A stretch of 28,060 bases of DNA from DASVUC01 sp036387255 (GTDB taxonomy: Bacteria > Planctomycetota > Phycisphaerae > Tepidisphaerales > Tepidisphaeraceae): positions 1 through 28,060 of the forward strand of contig DASVUC010000110.1 in assembly GCA_036387255.1 (NCBI GenBank), in the 5' to 3' direction. Below the pieces are notes generated by a model that did not search any database, was not told the DNA's origin, and saw only the letters and a list, made by a program, of their open reading frames with translations. Below, piece by piece: positions 1-8,988 of the stretch (the stretch's first letter is position 1; every line of letters begins with the position of its first letter). A program made the position numbers and the translations under genes.

Positions 1-1
1 G

Positions 2-892
2 GGGCGCCGGATCGTGGAGGGTGCGACGGCGGGGATGCATCGGAGCCCGCTCAAGGGCGCGAGCGTAGAGTTTCAGCAGCACCGGGCGTATGTGCGGGGG
101 GACGAGCCTAGAAGATTGGACTGGCGGTTGCTTGCGCGGACGGATCGGTCGTTCGTGAAGCAGTATGTGGAAGAGACGAATTTGCGGGCGGTGTTGGTGC
201 TGGATGCGAGCGGGTCAATGGGGTATGGGGGTCGGGGAGGGTTCGGGGTTGAGGGTTCAGGGTTCGGAAAAGAGGCACCTGAGACGAAGTTCGAGTTTGG
301 GGCGAAGCTGGTGGCTTCGCTGGCGTATTTGATGCTCGGGCAGACGGAGAGTGTGGGATTTGCGGGATGCGGTGAGGATGCGGCGGCGTGGGTGGCGCCG
401 CACTCGGGGACGAATCAGCTTGCGCGGATCATCGATGCGCTGGAGCATGCGACGCCTCGGGGCGCGGGGAACGTGGCGAAGACGATGCATGATGTGGCGG
501 CGAGGCTGGGACGAAGGTCGCAGGTGGTGGTGGTCTCGGATTTTTTCTTGCCAGTGAAAGAGTTGCGGAATGGGCTGGCGCGATTGGGGCATGGGAAGCA
601 TGAGACGATTGCGCTGCGTGTGCTGCATTCGGACGAGCTGACGTTTCCTTTTCGGAACTGGACGCAGTTTCAGGGGATGGAGCGGGAGCGGGCGAAGCTG
701 ATCGAGCCGGCGCTGATGCGGGAGGTTTATCTGCGGGCGTTTGAGGCGCATCGAAAGGAACTGGAGCAGTCCTGCACAAGCATGGGGGTGGAGCTGCACA
801 CGCTGGTGACGGATCGGCCGATGGTGGATTCGCTGATCGCGGTGCTGCGCCATCGTTATTTGATGAGCGAGCGTGGCGGGCGAGGGCGCTAG
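2..892 (+). CDS. DUF58 domain protein (vWA-like fold), 5'-truncated by window edge
   Basis: The frame is open to the left edge. The first GTG (14) and the ATG at 35 lie inside the conserved DUF58 block, so the true start is outside the window. Visible hallmarks are HRSPLKG, VEFQQHRAYVRGDEPRRLDW and, about 30 residues later, a vWA MIDAS-like strand VLVLDASGSMGYG. In this family the protein is usually co-transcribed with a MoxR-type AAA+ ATPase and membrane vWA proteins, and is thought to help assemble or regulate envelope complexes; its biochemical role is unsettled. A glycine-rich insertion (GGRGGFGVEGSGFG) follows the MIDAS and corresponds to a heptamer DNA repeat described separately. The stop TAG (890-892) abuts the ATG of the next gene with no gap, indicating translational coupling. 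The family call is firm; the function is inferred. Confidence 0.88.
   Translation, partial: GRRIVEGATAGMHRSPLKGASVEFQQHRAYVRGDEPRRLDWRLLARTDRSFVKQYVEETNLRAVLVLDASGSMGYGGRGGFGVEGSGFGKEAPETKFEFGAKLVASLAYLMLGQTESVGFAGCGEDAAAWVAPHSGTNQLARIIDALEHATPRGAGNVAKTMHDVAARLGRRSQVVVVSDFFLPVKELRNGLARLGHGKHETIALRVLHSDELTFPFRNWTQFQGMERERAKLIEPALMREVYLRAFEAHRKELEQSCTSMGVELHTLVTDRPMVDSLIAVLRHRYLMSERGGRGR
239..266 (+). repeat. Four tandem GGGTTNN heptamers inside the DUF58 gene
   Basis: Four successive 7-mers GGGTTCG, GGGTTGA, GGGTTCA and GGGTTCG occupy 239-266. Together with the G runs just before them (from 220) there are seven runs of three or more G in about 43 nt on the coding strand. The tract encodes the glycine-rich loop after the DUF58 MIDAS. 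Four units of 7 nt are not a multiple of three, yet the frame stays open. Confidence 0.75.
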
Positions 893-3040
893 ATGTTTGA
901 GAACCCACTGATGCTGGCAGGTGTGGGAGGGGCGGTGGTGCCGCTGGCGCTGCACATGCTGAGCCGGGCGCGATATGAGCCGGTGCAATGGGGGGCGATG
1001 ATGTTCCTGGAGGGGGCGGGGGAGAATGATTTACGGGCGCATCGGGTGCGGTTGTGGAGTTTGCTGGGACTGCGGATGGCGGCGGTGGCGCTTCTGGCTG
1101 TGGCGCTGGCGCGGCCGCTGCTGGGAAGCGATGAAACGGCGGGGGGTGAAGAGCAGCGCGTGACGGCGGCGATCGTGGTGGATTGCTCTGCGAGCATGGC
1201 GTACGACGAGGGCGGGCGGACGCGGATGGACCTGGCGCGAAGCGCGGCATTGCAGATCTTGTCATCGCTGAAGCGCGGGGATGAAGCGGTGCTGCTGACG
1301 ATGGGCGGGAGCGGCGCTTACGTCGGGGAACGGGCGGCGCGGGCGGCGCTGACGCCGACGGGGGATCTCGAGGCGGTGGCGAATCGGGTATCTGACCTGG
1401 AGCCGGGAGACTCTTCGGCAAATGTTGCTGAGGGGCTGACAAACGCGCTAAACATGCTGGATCGCGTGGGGCGTCGGCGGAAGCAGTTGTATGTGATCTG
1501 CGACCGGCAGGCGTCGAGCTGGGCACAAATTACGGAGAACTACGCGGCGGCTTGGGGCGACCGAGCGGAGAAAAGCTCGAAGCTGGATCGGCTGGCGGTG
1601 ATTCCGGTGGGGAGCGATGCGAGCAGCAATGTTGCGGTGGAGTCGATCGAGCCGGTTGCGCCGCCGGCGGTGCGGGGGACGGGGAGTGAGCTTGAGGTGC
1701 GGGTGCGGAATTTCGGGTCGGAGGCGCGGGTGAATGTGCCGGTGACGGTGCTGCGGGAACAGCAGGAGATCGCCAGCGAGCGGGTGAACCTGCCGCCGCG
1801 ATCGACAACAACGGTGACGGTGAAGCTGCCGACGGATGAGGCGGGGACGGCGATTTTCACGGCGAGCATTCGGGCACGCGGGCTGGCGACGGATGATCGG
1901 TTGCGGGCGGCGATTGCGGTGGTGGACCCGGTGCGGACGCTGGTGGTACGAGAGGGGATCGGCGAGAACGGAGGCGAACTCGTGGCGTTGCGTGCGGCGC
2001 TGGCGCCGGACCGGGGCATGGGGGGACGAGGGGGAGGGAACTTGTGCGATGTGGTGACGGTGACGCCTGGGAAGTTGGCGGGCGCGGATCTGGCGATGTA
2101 CTCAGTGATCGTGCTGTCGGATGTGGCGGCGATCTCGAAAGAGGATGCGGCGGCGCTGGAGCGGTTTGTGGAGGGCGGGGGCGGGTTGTTGATTTCGCTC
2201 GGGGCGCACGTTCGGCCGCGGGATTGGAACGAGGCGCTGTTTCGAAATGGCGAGGGGATGCTGCCGGCGGCGCTTGGGGATGTGGTCGAGGAGGTGGGCG
2301 ATGCGCCAATCCAGGTGGATGCGCTAGATCATGAGGCGTTCCGGTTCTTGCATGGTCGTGGCGAGGATGTGACTGCGGCGATGGCTCGGCGGATGGAGCT
2401 TTCGCCGGCGGCGGGCGCGGTGACGCTGGCGCGGACGCCGGGCGGTGATCCGCTGCTGGTGGAGAAGCGGCGCGGCCGCGGGACGGTGATCCTCCTGGGA
2501 TCGACGCTATCGAGCGCGTGGGGGAATCTTCCGGCGACGGCGTTTTTCCCGCAGTTTGTTCGTTCGACGGTGAAGTACCTGGCTTCGGCGGGGATGGATC
2601 GGCTGTCGCTGCGGTCGGGGGAGGAGATGATTTGGAGGATCACGGACGCGGTGACGGGGAAGCCGACGGTGACGCTGCCGGATGGGACGACGGCGGCGGT
2701 GGATGTGGTGGTGGTGGAGAGCGTGGCGCAGCTTCGGTATGGCGCGACGCAGCAGCCGGGGATTTATGTGATGCGTGTGGGGACGGCGTCGGGGGAACGG
2801 GTGAACCGATTTGTGGTGCAGGGGGCGAACGATGAATCAGATTTGAACCCGCTGTCGGCGGAGCAGTGGGAATGGCTGGCGAAGTCGCTGAGCCTGGTGC
2901 GGGTGGATCGGGCGCAGGAGGCGGTGCCGGTGGTTGCGGAAGCGACGCGGCATGAGCTTTGGCTTTGGCTGGTGGTGGGCGTCATTGCGGTGCTGGTGGC
3001 TGAGATGGGACTGACGCGATTGTGGTATCGGTCGAGGTGA
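893..3040 (+). CDS. BatA-like membrane vWA protein (N-terminal double-TM domain)
   Basis: The 715-residue product starts with the BatA-type N-terminus MFENPLMLAGVGGAVVPLAL, followed by a second hydrophobic segment (about 60-77). A vWA domain follows with its MIDAS motif DCSASM at 97-102. The middle (about 250-345) looks like a beta-sandwich (CARDB/Ig-like). Residues about 350-560 resemble the glutamine-amidotransferase-like Rossmann region of this family (RFVEGGGGLLISLG, then GSTLSSAWGNLPATAFFPQF). A C-terminal membrane helix (LWLWLVVGVIAVLVAEMGL) ends in basic residues. The protein should sit in the inner membrane with its vWA domain exposed. The ATG directly follows the DUF58 stop, and the next gene starts 1 nt after this stop. 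The role is probably envelope maintenance or stress tolerance; the ligand is unknown. Confidence 0.85.
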   Translation: MFENPLMLAGVGGAVVPLALHMLSRARYEPVQWGAMMFLEGAGENDLRAHRVRLWSLLGLRMAAVALLAVALARPLLGSDETAGGEEQRVTAAIVVDCSASMAYDEGGRTRMDLARSAALQILSSLKRGDEAVLLTMGGSGAYVGERAARAALTPTGDLEAVANRVSDLEPGDSSANVAEGLTNALNMLDRVGRRRKQLYVICDRQASSWAQITENYAAAWGDRAEKSSKLDRLAVIPVGSDASSNVAVESIEPVAPPAVRGTGSELEVRVRNFGSEARVNVPVTVLREQQEIASERVNLPPRSTTTVTVKLPTDEAGTAIFTASIRARGLATDDRLRAAIAVVDPVRTLVVREGIGENGGELVALRAALAPDRGMGGRGGGNLCDVVTVTPGKLAGADLAMYSVIVLSDVAAISKEDAAALERFVEGGGGLLISLGAHVRPRDWNEALFRNGEGMLPAALGDVVEEVGDAPIQVDALDHEAFRFLHGRGEDVTAAMARRMELSPAAGAVTLARTPGGDPLLVEKRRGRGTVILLGSTLSSAWGNLPATAFFPQFVRSTVKYLASAGMDRLSLRSGEEMIWRITDAVTGKPTVTLPDGTTAAVDVVVVESVAQLRYGATQQPGIYVMRVGTASGERVNRFVVQGANDESDLNPLSAEQWEWLAKSLSLVRVDRAQEAVPVVAEATRHELWLWLVVGVIAVLVAEMGLTRLWYRSR

Positions 3041-3041
3041 G

Positions 3042-5645
3042 ATGATGCTGGCGCTGGTGCTGTGGCAGAATTCGAAGCTGGCGACGCTGGTTGTGGCGTT
3101 GATGGCGATGGGGCTCGCGGCGGTGCTGTGGCTGTATCCGCCGGCGCTGTGGCGGGCGCGGCGGCGCTGGCGCCTGCTGCTGCCGGTGCTGCGGGCGATG
3201 GTGATCGTGGCGCTGGGGGTTTCGTTGCTCAGGCCCGTCGCGGCTCGGCCGCGGGATGCGTCGCATCGGGGGCCGATCGTGGTGCTGGTGGATCAATCGC
3301 GGAGTATGGGGGTGACGGATTCGGGACGTTCGCCGGCGGAGAAGATCGGTGTGGCTGAGGCGCTGGGGATGCTGGATCCGCAGAGCCGGGGCAAGAGCGT
3401 GGCGGCGCTGCGGAATGATCTGGAGAGCCTGCGCGGATTGCTGGAGAAAATGGCGCGGCATCGGGGCGAGGCGGAGTATGCGCATCTGGCGGGTCGGAGC
3501 GTGGAGCCGGCGCGGGCGCGACTTGAGGAATCGACGGCTTCATTTCGCGCGGCGGCGGCTGTGCTAGCGGATGAGGCGCGGAAGCAGAAGCTGCCGACAG
3601 CATTGGCGCAGCGGCTGGCGGAGTTGAAGCGTCTGCCGGGGGCGCTGGATGATCAGATGATTCGGGAGTTACGCGGGAGGTTGGATCAGCAGGCGCGGGC
3701 GCTGGCGGCGCTGGAGGCGGATGCGGATGCGGCGGCTTATGCGAACGATCCGGACGTGCGGCGGGTGTGCAATCAGATCGACAGCTTCCCGCGAATTCGG
3801 CTGGTGCAGGAGGCGCTTGTGGATGGGCGACGGCCGCTGCTGCGGAGTTTGGAGAGCCAGGGGCCGGTGCAGGTGTATGGGTTTGCGGATCGGGTGGCGT
3901 CGACGGATGTGCGGAACGGTTTGCAGGCGAGTGGTGATCGGAGCGACTTGATCGGCGCGATCCGTGAACTGCGGGATCGGTTGCAAGGGGAAGCGCCGCA
4001 GGGGGTGGTGCTGATCAGCGATGGGAAGCAGGTTGGCGGGAGCGGCGACGTGCGCGAGCTGGAGGGGGGCGGGCCGCCGGTGTTTACGGTGGGCGTGGCA
4101 ACGGCGCGGGATCGGCGAGACGTTTCGGTGACGGGAGTGAAGGGGCCGGCGTCGCTGCTGGTGGGTGAGACGGCGGCGGTGCAGGTTCAGTTGCGGGCGC
4201 AGGGGCTGGCGGGAAAACAATTGGTGGTGTGGCTGGCGACGCCGAGCGGGCGGCAGGAGCGCACCGTGACGGTGGGGAATTCCACGGCGCTGCGCGTGGA
4301 CTTCAGCGCGACCGGGGAGTCGGCGGGCGTGATGGAGGTTGCGGCCGGCGTGGGCGCGGTGGAGGGCGAGGCGACGGCGGAGAACAACCACGGCAAGCTT
4401 TGGCTGAAGGTTTTCAGTGAGACGATTCCGGTGTGCGTGGCGTCGGCGGCGGCGACGCGCGATTATGCGACGGCGTGCGATGCACTGGGACACTCCCGGT
4501 TCGTGTCGCTGGGAAAGTTCGTGGTGGGCGAGGAGGACGGTGCGTTTCCGCTGACGCCGGAAGAGATTCTGGCGCAGGGGGTGCTCGTGATGATGGATGT
4601 TCGGACGTGGACGCTGAGCGATGCTCAATGGGATGCGGTGCAGCAGCTTGTTTCGGAACGTGGCGGGAGCGTGGTGCTGCTGACATCGGATGAAGAGATT
4701 CTGCGGGAGTATGAGGATCATCCGGTGGCGGCGAAGCTGCTGCCTTTTGATCCGGTGGCGGATGTGACGTGGCGTGCGTGGCCGGGGGAGCAGCCGAGGT
4801 ATTCGCTGGTGCAGGCGCAGTGGCAGGGCGCGATTGCCGACGAGGGGGAGGCGCCGCGTTGGCCAAAGCTTCCGCCGGTGCTGCGGTATTTGTCGATGCC
4901 GCAGTTGAAGCCGAACGCTCAGCCGCTGCTGGTGGATCAGGAGACGGGCGCGACGGCGCTGGCGCAGACGCGCCTGGGACTGGGGCGGGCTTATTTTCTT
5001 GGGACGGACGAGACGTGGCGCTGGCAGACGACGGTGCACGAGGATTTGTTCTGGCGGGCGCTGGTGCGGTGGTCGATCGAGGAGCCTTACGCCGCACGTG
5101 AGGGAGGATTCTCGCTGGATGTGGATCGGGTGCGGGTGGAGGCGGGCCAACCGCTGCGTGTGCGGGCGCGGGTGGTGCGCGACGACGGGACGGCGGGTTC
5201 GGCGCGGTCGCAGGAGTTGCAAGTGTACCGGGAGGGACAGATGATCGCGGCGACGGATTTGGCGGCGTCGGTAAGCGCGGGCGCGGGGAGGTACGAGACG
5301 ACGCTGAGCGATTTGTCGCCGGGGCAGTACGAGCTGCGATTGAGCACGGGGGATGACATGATCCCCTCGCCGCGGGTGACGGTTACTGTGTCGCGGAGCG
5401 GCGAGGCGGAGCTGGCGGATCTGTCGGAGGATAACGGGCTGCTGCGGCGGATTTCGCAAGCGACTGGTGGGGAATTTGTGCCGATCCAGCAACTTCAGAG
5501 TTTGCCGAACAGACTGGCGGATCTCCGTGACCGGCAGGTGCAGTGGCAGGAGTATCCGCTTTGGGACAGTCCGTACTTGTTCTTATTTGTGCTGGCGACG
5601 TTGTCGCTGGAGTGGTCGCTGCGGAAACAGGCGGGGCTGACTTGA
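3042..5645 (+). CDS. Membrane vWA / amidotransferase-like protein with helical insertion in the vWA domain
   Basis: The 867-residue product has two N-terminal membrane helices (about 12-32 and 46-64). A vWA beta-strand with MIDAS motif VVLVDQSRSMG follows at 81-90. The expected first vWA helix (RIRLVQEALVDGRRPLLRSL) only appears around residue 250. The roughly 150 residues between are charged, alanine/leucine-rich and helical, an apparent coiled-coil insertion. Later parts include a Rossmann-like region (EEILAQGVLVMMDVRTWTL) and an Ig-like segment near the C-terminus. The product ends with a membrane helix after YPLWDSPYLF, a tail typical of these large planctomycetal vWA proteins. ATG 3042 (or 3045) follows the previous stop by 1 nt, and the next gene again starts 1 nt after the stop. 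The family is recognised; the function is inferred from the cluster. Confidence 0.8.
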   Translation: MMLALVLWQNSKLATLVVALMAMGLAAVLWLYPPALWRARRRWRLLLPVLRAMVIVALGVSLLRPVAARPRDASHRGPIVVLVDQSRSMGVTDSGRSPAEKIGVAEALGMLDPQSRGKSVAALRNDLESLRGLLEKMARHRGEAEYAHLAGRSVEPARARLEESTASFRAAAAVLADEARKQKLPTALAQRLAELKRLPGALDDQMIRELRGRLDQQARALAALEADADAAAYANDPDVRRVCNQIDSFPRIRLVQEALVDGRRPLLRSLESQGPVQVYGFADRVASTDVRNGLQASGDRSDLIGAIRELRDRLQGEAPQGVVLISDGKQVGGSGDVRELEGGGPPVFTVGVATARDRRDVSVTGVKGPASLLVGETAAVQVQLRAQGLAGKQLVVWLATPSGRQERTVTVGNSTALRVDFSATGESAGVMEVAAGVGAVEGEATAENNHGKLWLKVFSETIPVCVASAAATRDYATACDALGHSRFVSLGKFVVGEEDGAFPLTPEEILAQGVLVMMDVRTWTLSDAQWDAVQQLVSERGGSVVLLTSDEEILREYEDHPVAAKLLPFDPVADVTWRAWPGEQPRYSLVQAQWQGAIADEGEAPRWPKLPPVLRYLSMPQLKPNAQPLLVDQETGATALAQTRLGLGRAYFLGTDETWRWQTTVHEDLFWRALVRWSIEEPYAAREGGFSLDVDRVRVEAGQPLRVRARVVRDDGTAGSARSQELQVYREGQMIAATDLAASVSAGAGRYETTLSDLSPGQYELRLSTGDDMIPSPRVTVTVSRSGEAELADLSEDNGLLRRISQATGGEFVPIQQLQSLPNRLADLRDRQVQWQEYPLWDSPYLFLFVLATLSLEWSLRKQAGLT

Positions 5646-5646
5646 G

Positions 5647-8600
5647 ATGATCGCGGACGTGATCCCAGATTCGCTGCGGTCGTACATGAGGCGCTTTGAT
5701 GCGCGGCTGCGGCAACAGCGGTTGCTGCGCGCGATAGCGTCGGGAGCGCTGGTGTTTCTGGGCGCCGGGCTGGTTTGGTGTCTCGCGGATCGGATGGCGA
5801 CGCTTGGGGGAGCCGCGCGGCTGGTGCTGCTGCTGGTGAGTGTGGGGGCGGCGCTGTGGCGCGTGGCGCCGGCGCTGGTGGCGTGGCTGAAGCAGGAGAC
5901 GGATTGGCGGGGGCTCGCGGTGGTGATGGAGCAGCGCGATCGGCGGTTTGGGGAGCGATTGGTGACGGTGACATCGCGCGCGGAGGATGGGAAGCAAAAC
6001 GGTGCATCGCAGGAGATGCTGGCGCGGATTGCACTGGAGCTTGGCCGAGAGGTTGCGGGAAGAAGTGTGCGGGACGTGCTGCCGGGGCGGAGGGTGGCGG
6101 CGCCTTGGGTGACGGTGCTGGTGGCGGTGCTGGCGATCTGCCCGTTGGGGTTCATTCCGCAACTGGATTTGCCTCGGCTGGCGGTGCGGTTTCTACTGCC
6201 GATGCGGGAGACGCCGGCGGCGACGACGACGCGGCTGACCGTTGTTCCGGGGGATGTGGATCTGGTGGAGGGGCAGGCGCTTCAGGTGAAGGTGCGCGCG
6301 TTGCGGCTCGGCAAGGGGAGCGTGACGCTGCACGCGCGGTACGTGAAGCACGAGTGGTTCACGCTGAACATGTCGGCGGATGCGGAAGGCGTGTACGCGG
6401 CTTCGATCACCCCGCTGGAGCAGGATGTGGAGTTTTATGTGGCCGGCGGCGATGCGATGAGCGCAGTGTATCACGCGCGGGTGCTGCGCAAGCCGGTGAT
6501 TACGGAATTTGAGATCAAGTATCAGTACCCGGCTTACACGGCGCTGACGCCGGCGACGGTGCGGAACAGCGATGGATTGATCGAAGGGCCGGCGGGGACG
6601 CGGGCCACAATCCAGATTCACTCGAGCGAACCGTTGGCGGCAGCGACGCTGACGGCGGGAACGCAGACGCTGGCGATGCAGCCGACGGAGGACCCCAATG
6701 TGCGCGAGGCGACCATCACGCTGACGAAGGATCAGAAGGTGGACCTGGGATTGAGCAGCACGCGCGGGATGGTGGGCGCTGCGCCAGCGACGACGCAGGT
6801 TCGAATTGTGCCGGATGATGCGCCGGTGGCGCAATTGCTTGGGCCGGCGGGAGATCTTTGGCTTTCCCCCTCAGCGATTGTGCCGATCCGCTTTGATGCG
6901 GGGGATGATTTTGCGCTGGGGCTGGTGGAGGTGCATGTCCGGATCAATCCGTTCGGGCGACGGCGCGCGGATGATGATGCGGAGACGGCGGCGAACTTTG
7001 CCCCGGGCGTGGACTTGCCGATCCCCCTGAGCGGGGACGTGCGGCGGCAGGTGGGCGAGGTTCGTTTAGACCTGGCGGCGCTGCATCTCGCGGTGGGCGA
7101 CATGGTGAGCGTGCGGCTGCGGGTGGAGGATCGGAGTGGGCACAGTGGGTTGAGCGATGCGATCTTCATCGTGACGGCGCCGGCGAGCGTGACGGATCGG
7201 CAGCGTCGGCTCGGCGAGGCGTTGGATGCGGCAGCGCGGGGCGCGGGGGGAGGGGATGATGATCTGATGGTGGCGCTGCTCGGTGCGGTGGCGGCGTGTG
7301 ATGTGCCAGCCCGGGCGGATGTGCTGGCGTGGGTGGCGGATCGCGTGGTGGACGAGGGTTCGCGCGGGCGGGTGTCGCCGGTGCTTGAGAATCTGGCTCG
7401 GGCGCAGCGGGCGGAGATGCTGCTGAAGGATCTGGAGAACCTGGAGCAGGTTCGGGGGAAGCTGCCGGTGGGAGATGCCCCGGCGGTGGAACGGGCGAGG
7501 AAGCGGGTGGCGGCGCTTGAGGTGGAAGTTCAGTCGCAGTTGAGGCGCTTAAATGTTGATGCAAGGCAAGCGCGGGAATCTCTTCGAGAGATTGCTGGCG
7601 GCTGGGAGAGGGAGACCCGGCGGGTGGTGGACTTAGCGCAAGCGGCGCAGCAGGCAATGGAGAAGATGGATCACGCGGGGCGGGCGGGTCGAATCGTGGA
7701 GCGATTGGAGGCGGCGGCGCAGGTCCAGACGCTTCGGCCGGACGCTGATCTAATCTGGGCACGGGACCTTCAGCGTGCGGCGACGGCGGCGGCGAATCTG
7801 AATGCAAGTGCATCCCGCGGCGCCGCCTTGAACGGTGGAGGTCGATTTTCGACGGTGCTGGCGGTTCTTCAGCGCGAGCATCGTGTTCGGCGGACGCAGG
7901 CGGCGGCGGTGGGTGATCCAGATGACGTGCTGGCGGCTCGCCAGCAGCTTGCGGAGTGGGCAAACAGCGGTGCATCGCCGCAGACGGCGCTGCGGCAAAT
8001 GGAGTCGCTGACGTCGCACGCGAGCGCGGAGACGGTTCTGCGAAATTTTTCCAATGCACTGGCAATCGACCGGGCGCTGGGAGGTGAAGTGACGGCGGCG
8101 GCGCGGCGCAGCACACGAAGCCTGCTGGCGGCGAACGAGACGGCGCGGCAGATGGACCTGGCTGCCGCGCTGGATGCGCTGATCCTTCAGCAGGAGGCGT
8201 TGAACCAGGAACTGGAGTCGGCAGCGACGAGCAGCGGGCGGTCGAATGACCTGTCGGCGCGGCAATCGCGATTGCTGGATGCAGTAGCTGAGCTCGTGAA
8301 ACGATTCGGCGCCGTTGGGGGAGAGGCTCGGCTGAAGCTGACGGCGGAGCTGGCGGGTGCGGAGCGGGCGATGGAAGCGATCCAGAGTTCCGCCCGTGAT
8401 GCTCATGCTGCTGGTGAGGCGGAGGTCGATCTGCCGAGATTGATCGGGCAGGTGGAGCGTGCGGTTCTGGCGGCGGGGCACTTTCCGGAAGCTTCTGAAG
8501 TGAGGGTGAGGTTTGAGAAGCTGTTGCCGGCGCTGGAGAAGCTGGAGCAGCAGGAGGATGCGGAGCTAGACACGGGACCGGAGCGGGGGGAACTGGAGCG

Positions 8601-8988
8601 GATGATCGATGAGGTTCGTCCGGTGATGGTGAGTGCGGCAGATGCGATCGCGGGGGCGGAGCCGTTGTGCGCGGCGCAGATTCATTTGAGTTATGCGATG
8701 GATCTGTTGGAGCGAAAACCGATTTCGTACGGCGCAACCCTTGTGGAGAGCAACGCTGGACTCGCGGCGCTAAGGGCGGCGGGGATGGAAGCGGCGCGGC
8801 GAGCGGCGCGGGCGCGGGCGCTGCGGATCCCGATCATGGCGAAGGCGATGTGGCGCGAATCCGCTGCTACCCCCCTACCGATTGCGGCACCGACGAGGAG
8901 GCAAAATGGGGACGATGACGGCAGCGTGGAGGCCTATTTTCGGGCGATGGGGATGAAGCGGATTGCGCCGGCGGCGACGGAGGATTAG
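5647..8988 (+). CDS. Large membrane-anchored protein, DUF4175-like, with long helical C-terminal half
   Basis: The 1113-residue product has membrane segments at about 27-47, 56-78 and 152-170. A beta-rich region follows (about 190-400), including YQYPAYTALTPATVRNSDGL, a motif of the DUF4175-like proteins that end vWA clusters. Residues about 480-1050 are mostly helical with long heptad-like stretches (AERARKRVAALEVEVQSQLRRL and similar), suggesting coiled coils. The last about 30 residues are low complexity. ATG 5647 follows the upstream stop by a single base, so it is probably translationally coupled. The stop TAG (8986-8988) overlaps the accD stop on the other strand, leaving no room for a dedicated terminator. 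It probably acts as the structural partner of the two vWA proteins. The name is a resemblance, not a verified hit. Confidence 0.72.
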   Translation: MIADVIPDSLRSYMRRFDARLRQQRLLRAIASGALVFLGAGLVWCLADRMATLGGAARLVLLLVSVGAALWRVAPALVAWLKQETDWRGLAVVMEQRDRRFGERLVTVTSRAEDGKQNGASQEMLARIALELGREVAGRSVRDVLPGRRVAAPWVTVLVAVLAICPLGFIPQLDLPRLAVRFLLPMRETPAATTTRLTVVPGDVDLVEGQALQVKVRALRLGKGSVTLHARYVKHEWFTLNMSADAEGVYAASITPLEQDVEFYVAGGDAMSAVYHARVLRKPVITEFEIKYQYPAYTALTPATVRNSDGLIEGPAGTRATIQIHSSEPLAAATLTAGTQTLAMQPTEDPNVREATITLTKDQKVDLGLSSTRGMVGAAPATTQVRIVPDDAPVAQLLGPAGDLWLSPSAIVPIRFDAGDDFALGLVEVHVRINPFGRRRADDDAETAANFAPGVDLPIPLSGDVRRQVGEVRLDLAALHLAVGDMVSVRLRVEDRSGHSGLSDAIFIVTAPASVTDRQRRLGEALDAAARGAGGGDDDLMVALLGAVAACDVPARADVLAWVADRVVDEGSRGRVSPVLENLARAQRAEMLLKDLENLEQVRGKLPVGDAPAVERARKRVAALEVEVQSQLRRLNVDARQARESLREIAGGWERETRRVVDLAQAAQQAMEKMDHAGRAGRIVERLEAAAQVQTLRPDADLIWARDLQRAATAAANLNASASRGAALNGGGRFSTVLAVLQREHRVRRTQAAAVGDPDDVLAARQQLAEWANSGASPQTALRQMESLTSHASAETVLRNFSNALAIDRALGGEVTAAARRSTRSLLAANETARQMDLAAALDALILQQEALNQELESAATSSGRSNDLSARQSRLLDAVAELVKRFGAVGGEARLKLTAELAGAERAMEAIQSSARDAHAAGEAEVDLPRLIGQVERAVLAAGHFPEASEVRVRFEKLLPALEKLEQQEDAELDTGPERGELERMIDEVRPVMVSAADAIAGAEPLCAAQIHLSYAMDLLERKPISYGATLVESNAGLAALRAAGMEAARRAARARALRIPIMAKAMWRESAATPLPIAAPTRRQNGDDDGSVEAYFRAMGMKRIAPAATED

